Below are positions 5,602 to 10,059 of a stretch of 10,059 nt of DNA, one piece after another; the first letter of the stretch is position 1, and each line of letters opens with the position of its first letter. The position numbers were made by a program, and so were the translations under genes. The notes beneath the pieces are model-generated. The model made no database searches, was not told where the DNA came from, and worked only from the letters and a program-made list of their open reading frames with translations. Origin of the DNA: JAJFFW01 sp039187035 (lineage in GTDB: Bacteria; Pseudomonadota; Alphaproteobacteria; Caulobacterales; Parvularculaceae). The stretch spans positions 1-10,059 of the forward strand of contig JBCCZS010000110.1 in the NCBI GenBank assembly GCA_039187035.1, written 5' to 3'.

Positions 5602-7391
5602 GCCGAAAGCAGCGCCGGGTCGCGTTTCTCGACCGCCGCGGCGCCGGCGCAGACCGTCGGCGTCAGGCCGGCGGCTTCGGCGAGGAATGTTTCGGCGTAA
5701 AAATGCGTGAGCCCGGCTTTGGCGCTCGCATAGGAAGCGTCGCCCTCCGCGCGGACCGAAAGCGCGCCGCGACCGAGATAGTGGCCGCCGGCGACATTGC
5801 CGAATTGCTTGAGATACGGCGTCGCGCCCGCGAGGACGTCGTCGGGCGCTGCGGCCGCGCGCGCGAGCAACCAATCGGTCGAGGCGGCGAGCGCGTCCGA
5901 CGCCTGCTCCAACCGGGCCCCGGCGACGGCGAGCCCCGGGTCGCCGGAGGATTGCAGCGCGCCGGCGGTCTCGCGCGCGGCGTCGATAAAATCGCGCGCG
6001 GCGGCCCCGCCGTCGGCTTGCAGTTTGCGGCCGACGAGGTCCATCGCCTGGATCCCGTTCGTGCCTTCGTAAATGGCGGCGATCCGAACGTCGCGCGCAA
6101 ATTGCGCCGCGCCCGTCTCTTCGACGTAGCCCATGCCGCCGTGCACTTGGACGCCGTACGATGCGGTCTCGATCGCCCGGTCGGTCGACCACGCTTTCGA
6201 AATCGGCGTCAAAAGATCTTCAAGGGCGCGCGCCTTTGCGCGCTCGTCGGCGCTTTCGCCGTGGCGGGCGCGGTCGTAGGCGACGGCGTTCGCGTAACAG
6301 ATTCCGCGCGACGCTTCGGTCGCGGCTTTCATGGCGTAGAGCATGCGGCGCACGTCGGGATGCTCGAAGATCGCGATTTGGTCTCCGGATTTCACGCCGG
6401 GCGCGCGGCCCTGGCGGCGTTCAAGCGCGTAGGCGAGCGCATGCTGGTAGGCCCGTTCAGCGACGCCGACCCCCTGCACGCCGACGTCGAGGCGCGCGGA
6501 GTTCATCATCACGAACATGTTGCGCAGGCCTTTGTTTTCCGCGCCGAGAAGTTCGCCGACGCAGTCGCCCGCCTCGCCATAGGCCATCACGCAGGTCGGG
6601 CTGCCGTGCAGGCCCATTTTTTCCTCAAGACCGACGCATTGCACGTCGTTGCGCGCGCCGACGGCGCCGGCCTCATCGACGTGGACCTTCGGTACGAGGA
6701 ACATCGAAATGCCGCCGGTGCCCGCCGGCGCGTCCGGCAGGCGCGCGAGCACGAGGTGCACGATGTTGTCCGTCAGATCGTGGTCGCCATAGGTGATGTA
6801 GATCTTCTGGCCGGAAATCTTGTAGCGCCCGTCGCCGATCGGCTCGGCTTTGGTGCGCATGTCTGAGAGATCGGAGCCCGCTTGGGGCTCGGTCAGATTC
6901 ATCGTGCCGGTCCATTCGCCGGAGACGAGCTTCGGCAAAAACCGACGCTTCTGGTCCGGCGTGCCCGCGTGCAGGAGGGCTTTGACCGCGCCGGTCGTCA
7001 GCGTGGTGCCGATGGCGAACGACATGCAGGACGCGTTCATCGCGTCGACGAGAGCGACGGCGAGCGTCGAGGGGAGCCCCTGCCCGCCGATGTCCAACCC
7101 CTCGTCCTCCGCCGGGAAGGCGAGCGCGTTCCATCCGCCGTCGACATATTGGCGGTAAGCCCCGTCAAAACCGGGCGTCGTCCGCACGACGCCGTTTTCC
7201 AAAACCGCGCCTTGCCGGTCGCTGGTCCAATTGAGCGGAGCGAGCACATTGTCGCAGAATTTGCCCGCTTCCTCGAGGATCGCGTCCGTCAGATCGTCCG
7301 ACAGATCCGGATAAGCGCCGGCGAGCGCGCCGAAATCGGCCATGTGGCGCAAGGCGAAGCGCATATCGCGCAGGGGCGTGGCGAAGGTCAT
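5598..7391 (-). CDS. Acyl-CoA dehydrogenase, long DmdC/FadE-like type
   Basis: A 597-residue FAD enzyme that introduces the alpha-beta double bond into an acyl-CoA. The order is: a family N-terminal segment (PLRDMRFALRHM, 6-17); the alpha-helical N-domain; the beta-domain with NLTEPQAGSDLSDMRTKA (165-182) and KISGQKIYIT (191-200); the C-terminal helical domain with YGVQVHGGMGYVEETGAAQF (412-431) and the catalytic-base motif YEGTNGIQAMDL with E442; then an extension of about 140 residues typical of the ~600-residue group that includes 3-methylmercaptopropionyl-CoA dehydrogenase DmdC. Chain-length or DMSP-related specificity cannot be told from sequence. The ATG at 7391 gives the standard N-terminus and has AAAGG about 10 nt upstream. 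The gene diverges from DUF2237, and its stop sits in the promoter of the following antitoxin. Confidence 0.93.
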   Translation of the reverse strand: MTFATPLRDMRFALRHMADFGALAGAYPDLSDDLTDAILEEAGKFCDNVLAPLNWTSDRQGAVLENGVVRTTPGFDGAYRQYVDGGWNALAFPAEDEGLDIGGQGLPSTLAVALVDAMNASCMSFAIGTTLTTGAVKALLHAGTPDQKRRFLPKLVSGEWTGTMNLTEPQAGSDLSDMRTKAEPIGDGRYKISGQKIYITYGDHDLTDNIVHLVLARLPDAPAGTGGISMFLVPKVHVDEAGAVGARNDVQCVGLEEKMGLHGSPTCVMAYGEAGDCVGELLGAENKGLRNMFVMMNSARLDVGVQGVGVAERAYQHALAYALERRQGRAPGVKSGDQIAIFEHPDVRRMLYAMKAATEASRGICYANAVAYDRARHGESADERAKARALEDLLTPISKAWSTDRAIETASYGVQVHGGMGYVEETGAAQFARDVRIAAIYEGTNGIQAMDLVGRKLQADGGAAARDFIDAARETAGALQSSGDPGLAVAGARLEQASDALAASTDWLLARAAAAPDDVLAGATPYLKQFGNVAGGHYLGRGALSVRAEGDASYASAKAGLTHFYAETFLAEAAGLTPTVCAGAAAVEKRDPALLSA

Positions 7392-7412
7392 GAAAGTCGG
7401 CCTTTCGATACG

Positions 7413-7432
7413 CGGCGGACCGCCGTCCGCCG
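7413..7432. promoter_or_regulatory. Perfect hairpin upstream of the acyl-CoA dehydrogenase
   Basis: CGGCGGAC (7413-7420) and GTCCGCCG (7425-7432) are exact reverse complements around a 4-nt loop. The element starts 22 nt upstream of the ATG at 7391, within the 148-bp divergent gap shared with the DUF2237 gene. It could be an operator or a structured leader. No promoter hexamers in this gap were convincing. Confidence 0.5.
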
Positions 7433-7527
7433 AAACAGGTGAAATCTCCCCTTTTTTATGGCGGCGGAGGATTTAGATTTCGACCGCAAGGCGCAGCGAG
7501 GCGCGCGGCGCGGAAACGGTCCGCAGC

Positions 7528-7536
7528 GGGAGAGAG
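7528..7536 (+). promoter_or_regulatory. Ribosome binding site of the DUF2237 gene
   Basis: GGGAGAGAG ends 3 nt before the ATG at 7540, with its GGGAG core 7 nt away. It supports this start over an out-of-frame ATG at 7458. Confidence 0.6.
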
Positions 7537-7539
7537 CCG

Positions 7540-7950
7540 ATGCCAGAACGCAGCAACACGCCCGATCCGAGCGGCGACGGCGCCCGCAACGTCCTGGGCG
7601 GCCCTTTGGAAGTCTGTTCCCTCGACCCGCTGACCGGGTGGTTTCGCGACGGCTGTTGCAACACCGACGGGCGGGACATGGGGCTCCACCTCGTTTGCGC
7701 CAAGGTGACGGCGGCGTTCCTGGACCATCAAAAGCGCGGCGGCAACGACCTCGTAACGCCGCGCCCCGAATACGGGTTTCCCGGCCTGAAGCCCGGCGAC
7801 CAATGGTGCGTCTGTCTGTCGCGCTGGGTCGATGCGCTGAACGACGGGGCGGCCCCGCCGATCCGTCTGGAGGCGACGCACGAGGAAGCCCTGGCGGTGT
7901 TGCCGATCGAGACGCTGCGCGCCCACGCGATCGACGACGCAGCGCGTTAA
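7540..7950 (+). CDS. DUF2237 family protein
   Basis: A 136-residue cytoplasmic protein with no signal peptide or membrane segment. The family pattern is unmistakable: ARNVLGGPLEVCSLDPLTGW (15-34), FRDGCCNTDGRDMGLHLVC (35-53), FLDHQKRGGNDLVTPRPEYG (60-79), FPGLKPGDQWCVC (80-92) and APPIRLEATHEEAL (105-118). Six cysteines (26, 39, 40, 53, 90, 92) lie within the family's conserved blocks, which suggests a metal site or redox role, but no function is established for the family that I know of. It is divergent from the acyl-CoA dehydrogenase and has no partner gene on its own strand within 200 bp, so context says little about its job. The family call is very secure and the function is unknown. Confidence 0.9.
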   Translation: MPERSNTPDPSGDGARNVLGGPLEVCSLDPLTGWFRDGCCNTDGRDMGLHLVCAKVTAAFLDHQKRGGNDLVTPRPEYGFPGLKPGDQWCVCLSRWVDALNDGAAPPIRLEATHEEALAVLPIETLRAHAIDDAAR

Positions 7951-8125
7951 CAAAACCTTCTCGCCGACCCCGCGCGCGTCGACGTCGCAACCCGACCCGG
8001 CGTTCGCGATCCGAAACTAATCCGACCCCAGATCGCGTTCGGTGCGGACGGCGTAGCCGGCGCCCAGACGCGCGCGCGCGCAGGGGTCACGGCGCGACGC
8101 ACGCGGCGCACCGCTTGCAGATTAC

Positions 8126-8151
8126 CTTCCCGTAAAGATTAAATCGGGGAG
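8126..8151 (+). promoter_or_regulatory. Possible hairpin that hides the ribosome binding site of the secreted protein
   Basis: CTTCCCG (8126-8132) can pair with CGGGGAG (8145-8151) over 7 bp with one G-U wobble and a 12-nt AT-rich loop. The right arm contains GGGGAG, the Shine-Dalgarno for the ATG at 8160. The transcription start is unknown. Most of the 209-bp gap upstream (7951-8159) holds nothing else I can name, apart from a CG dinucleotide tract at 8069-8081. Confidence 0.35.
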
Positions 8152-8159
8152 CCGTAGGC

Positions 8160-8624
8160 ATGCGCATGCGCGCCGGATCCACACTCGCCATCGCCGCGGC
8201 CGCAACGCTCAGCGTCGCCGCCGACGCGGCCGCAAGCGATCGACGGGATCGCATCAACCCGCCGCTCATTGAGGTCCTACCGGACGGCGCCGTCGAAACG
8301 ATCAGCAAGGACGGCGGCGCCGTCTACGGTCGCGTGCCGACTTCGTTCGGGTATGACGCCGTCTTCTATACGGTATTGCCGAAGGGTCGCACCCAGAAGA
8401 TCGACGTCGGCCCGAAGACCGGCGAGCGCTCGCGCTTGCAATATCGCCGTCTGAGGATGGTCGGCCGCAACGGCGCCGAGAACGCCGCCCTTAATCGCCT
8501 GTCTCACGGATCGACGCCGACGCAAAAGCGCCGGTTCGAGCGGATCGGCTATTGCCAAATCGACGACGCGATGCGCCGCGCCGTGGCGTACATCGCCCTG
8601 TCGTCGTCGTTCCAGCTTCAGTAA
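8160..8624 (+). CDS. Small secreted protein of unknown family
   Basis: I do not recognise this 154-residue protein. An N-terminal signal peptide is clear: MRMR, a hydrophobic Ala-rich core (8-21), and cleavage probably after residue 23 or 25 (ADA or AAA). The mature chain of about 130 residues has a possibly beta-rich first half (PPLIEVLPDGAVETISKDGG, 35-54; FGYDAVFYTVLPKG, 63-76) and a strongly basic middle (80-130, many Arg/Lys). It ends in a short hydrophobic stretch (AVAYIALSS) and has a single cysteine (132), so no internal disulfide. GGGGAG at 8146-8151 serves the ATG at 8160; an ATG at 8166 is possible. It is followed after 20 nt by the Tat-exported DUF1501 gene, so both probably form one operon and act outside the inner membrane. 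Its function is unknown. Confidence 0.8.
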   Translation: MRMRAGSTLAIAAAATLSVAADAAASDRRDRINPPLIEVLPDGAVETISKDGGAVYGRVPTSFGYDAVFYTVLPKGRTQKIDVGPKTGERSRLQYRRLRMVGRNGAENAALNRLSHGSTPTQKRRFERIGYCQIDDAMRRAVAYIALSSSFQLQ

Positions 8625-8629
8625 CGCCC

Positions 8630-8637
8630 GGGGAGAG
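8630..8637 (+). promoter_or_regulatory. Ribosome binding site that sets the DUF1501 start
   Basis: GGGGAGAG ends 7 nt before the ATG at 8645. It supports this start over an in-frame ATG at 8552, which would overlap the upstream gene by 73 nt and bury the Tat signal. Confidence 0.75.
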
Positions 8638-8644
8638 AATTGCG

Positions 8645-9805
8645 ATGACCGAGACCGCCAAAATGCGCCGCGACGCGCCGACTCGTCGCCATTTCCTGTC
8701 GACCGGGGCCGCGGCGGCGGCCGTCGCCGGCGTTTGCGCGCCGCAGGTCGCCTTCGGACGGGCCGGCGGAAAAACGATCATCAAGGTCTTTATGCGCGGC
8801 GGCGCCGACGGGCTCTTGTTGTTCCCCAAAATCGACGACGACAATTACTATGCGAACCATCAGGGGGCGGCCGTTCCGCGGCCCGGCTCCGGGCCGGCCT
8901 CGGAACAGGCGCTGATCTTTCCGGGTCGCCGGCGGCGCTCGCGGGCGCTCAACCCCAACCTCGCGCCGCTGATGGAGATTTGGGAAGACGACAACCTCAT
9001 GGTCTCGCCCGCGACCGGCTTTCCGGAGAACCGCCGTTCGCACTTTGAAGCGCAGAGCCAGATCTCCTCGGCGACGGCGGGGCCGGAAGAACAAGGCTAC
9101 CTTAACCGCTTTTTAGCGCTGCGCGGCTTTAGCGACCCGTTCGCCGGCGCCGTTCTCGGCAAGCGCGACATGAGCAAGGACCTGGCGGGCCCCCGCATGG
9201 TCCCCGTCGTCGCCTCGCCCAATCAGTTCGGCGGCGCGGCCTACTCCAACACCGCGCTCGGGCGCGGCTTGCGTCTCGCCGCCGAACTCCTCAACGCCGG
9301 CGAACCCTTGAACGCGGCCGCCGTCGATTGGCAAGGCGATTGGGACTCCCACACCGAACTCGTCGCACGGACAGACCGTCCGTGGACCGATCAGAATTTT
9401 CGCCGCAACCGAGACATGGCGACGGGCGCGGGCGACCTCTTGACGTTCTATCGCGAACTGCGGCGGATGGGTCGGCTGCGCGACGTCGTCGTCCTCGTCG
9501 GCACCGAGTTCGGCCGGACGATCCAGATCAACGGATCGCGCGGCACCGACCATGGGCGCGGCGGGGCGTGGTTCGCCTTCGGCGGCCGCATCCGCAACAC
9601 CTTCCTCGGCGACGCGCCGCTCCCCGATTGGATCCCGCCGGCGCAACAGCGCGGCGACAATCCGGCGCGCTGGTTGCCGGACGTCGTCAATTACAAAGAC
9701 ATTGCCGCGGAAATTCTCGTCCGGCATCTGGGCCTCGGCGCCCGCGACGTCGGCCGCGTCTTGCCGGGCTGGACGTGGACGCCGCAGAACTTCTTGCGCG
9801 GCTAG
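8645..9805 (+). CDS. DUF1501 protein exported by the Tat pathway
   Basis: A 386-residue protein from the ATG at 8645. It begins with a twin-arginine signal (TRRHFLST, 13-20, then an Ala-rich core to ~32 and A-F-G near 36-38), which implies export of a folded, probably metal-bound protein. DUF1501 landmarks follow: VFMRGGADGL (48-57), RRSHFEAQSQI (130-140), WDSHTE (233-238), VGTEFGRTIQING (285-297) and RGTDHGRGGAWFAFGG (299-314). The family is placed in the alkaline phosphatase/sulfatase-like superfamily, and the conserved Asp and His in SHF, DSH and TDHG are likely metal ligands; substrates are unknown. It is the second gene of an operon with a small secreted protein. The common partner DUF1800 is not adjacent on either side. 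The gene ends 6 nt from a convergent gene. Confidence 0.9.
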   Translation: MTETAKMRRDAPTRRHFLSTGAAAAAVAGVCAPQVAFGRAGGKTIIKVFMRGGADGLLLFPKIDDDNYYANHQGAAVPRPGSGPASEQALIFPGRRRRSRALNPNLAPLMEIWEDDNLMVSPATGFPENRRSHFEAQSQISSATAGPEEQGYLNRFLALRGFSDPFAGAVLGKRDMSKDLAGPRMVPVVASPNQFGGAAYSNTALGRGLRLAAELLNAGEPLNAAAVDWQGDWDSHTELVARTDRPWTDQNFRRNRDMATGAGDLLTFYRELRRMGRLRDVVVLVGTEFGRTIQINGSRGTDHGRGGAWFAFGGRIRNTFLGDAPLPDWIPPAQQRGDNPARWLPDVVNYKDIAAEILVRHLGLGARDVGRVLPGWTWTPQNFLRG

Positions 9806-9811
9806 GACGCG

Positions 9812-10059
9812 CTACGGTCTTGCGTCGGCGCCGCGGCGCAAGACCCGCCAGCCCAAAACGACGACGGCGACGTCGACCGCCAACAAGACCGCGCCGACCG
9901 GCGTCAACGCGCGCGCTAGCGCGGCGCTGACGAGCCCGAGGGCGAGCCCCAGACCGCAGGCGACGGCCCCGGCGCGCACCGAACGGCGGCCGGCGCCCGT
10001 CAACACGACCTGTCCGATCCCGAAATAGACGACCCCGAACGCGCCGACGATCGGCGCGG
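9812..10059 (-). CDS. Integral membrane protein, C-terminal part (cut by window edge)
   Basis: The minus-strand frame stays open from its TAG stop at 9812-9814 to the right edge, about 81 residues without an internal stop. Reading inward it gives PIVGAFGVVYFGIGQVVLTG, a short Arg-rich loop (GRRSVRAG), a second helix (AVACGLGLALGLVSAALA), and a third (VGAVLLAVDVAVVVLGW) before a basic tail. A GTG at 10006 could be a start, but the first hydrophobic segment lies upstream of it, so the true start is probably beyond the window. Alternating hydrophobic helices and arginines at the loops suggest an inner-membrane protein. I cannot name the family. The stop is 6 nt from the DUF1501 stop, leaving no room for a terminator between the two. 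Confidence 0.6.
   Translation of the reverse strand, partial: APIVGAFGVVYFGIGQVVLTGAGRRSVRAGAVACGLGLALGLVSAALARALTPVGAVLLAVDVAVVVLGWRVLRRGADARP

Noticed and set aside
5595..6866. Long plus-strand open frame (423 codons) opposite the acyl-CoA dehydrogenase
   Set aside because: It is a composition-driven shadow of a full-length conserved gene. It has no domain signal and no credible ribosome binding site.
8069..8081. CG dinucleotide tract in the 7951-8159 gap
   Set aside because: Thirteen bases of alternating C and G are unremarkable in DNA this GC-rich. I see no reason to call it a functional repeat.
8115..8144. Sigma-70 promoter (TTGCAG and TTAAAT) before the secreted protein
   Set aside because: The -35 matches at only three positions, and the implied start would fall on or after the ribosome binding site.
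7951..8159. tRNA or small RNA gene in the longest intergenic gap
   Set aside because: I found no T-arm consensus, cloverleaf or terminator with a T-run on either strand.
8552..8644. Upstream in-frame ATG as the DUF1501 start
   Set aside because: It would add 31 residues in front of the twin-arginine signal and overlap the previous gene. The ATG at 8645 has GGGGAGAG at proper spacing.

Overview
The window is GC-rich and densely coding. Codon choice favours G or C in the third position, ribosome binding sites are mostly purine-rich and close to the starts, and gaps between genes are short. The gene set is bacterial: fatty-acid and branched-chain acyl-CoA catabolism, an acyl-CoA dehydrogenase of the long DmdC/FadE type, a MarC-family membrane protein, a LysM envelope protein, a Tat-exported DUF1501 protein and DUF2237. 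Together this fits an aerobic heterotrophic proteobacterium, most likely an alphaproteobacterium. That placement is inferred from family content and composition, because no rRNA or other phylogenetic marker is present.

Layout. The left edge carries the N-terminus of a MarC-family gene (minus strand). It is divergent from a two-LysM secreted protein (250-1281, plus), and a perfect 13-bp inverted repeat lies between them. A run of six minus-strand genes then reads from 7391 down to 1451: acyl-CoA dehydrogenase, AbrB-type antitoxin, death-on-curing (Doc) toxin, membrane-anchored metallophosphoesterase, HSDL2-like short-chain dehydrogenase, and methylcrotonoyl-CoA carboxylase beta subunit. No gap in this run exceeds 34 nt and two junctions overlap. 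Divergent from it on the plus strand is a DUF2237 gene (7540-7950). After a 209-bp gap comes a two-gene plus-strand unit: an unrecognised small secreted protein (8160-8624) and a Tat-dependent DUF1501 protein (8645-9805). The right edge holds the C-terminal part of a membrane protein on the minus strand, ending 6 nt from the DUF1501 stop.

How the genes fit together. The acyl-CoA dehydrogenase, the SDR and the carboxyltransferase fit acyl-CoA or leucine breakdown. The biotin carboxylase partner (mccA) is not in the window and is not directly downstream of mccB. A complete Doc/AbrB toxin-antitoxin cassette sits inside this catabolic run. Its likely promoter and operator are packed into the 30-nt gap after the acyl-CoA dehydrogenase: a consensus -35 hexamer that contains that gene's stop codon, followed by a palindrome with 7-bp arms. 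This is the most distinctive regulatory arrangement in the window.

There is no rRNA, tRNA, CRISPR array, insertion sequence or phage gene that I can support, and no gene-free stretch reaches 300 bp. I found no clear new multi-gene system. The best candidates for new biology are the unrecognised secreted protein paired with DUF1501 and the embedded toxin-antitoxin cassette.
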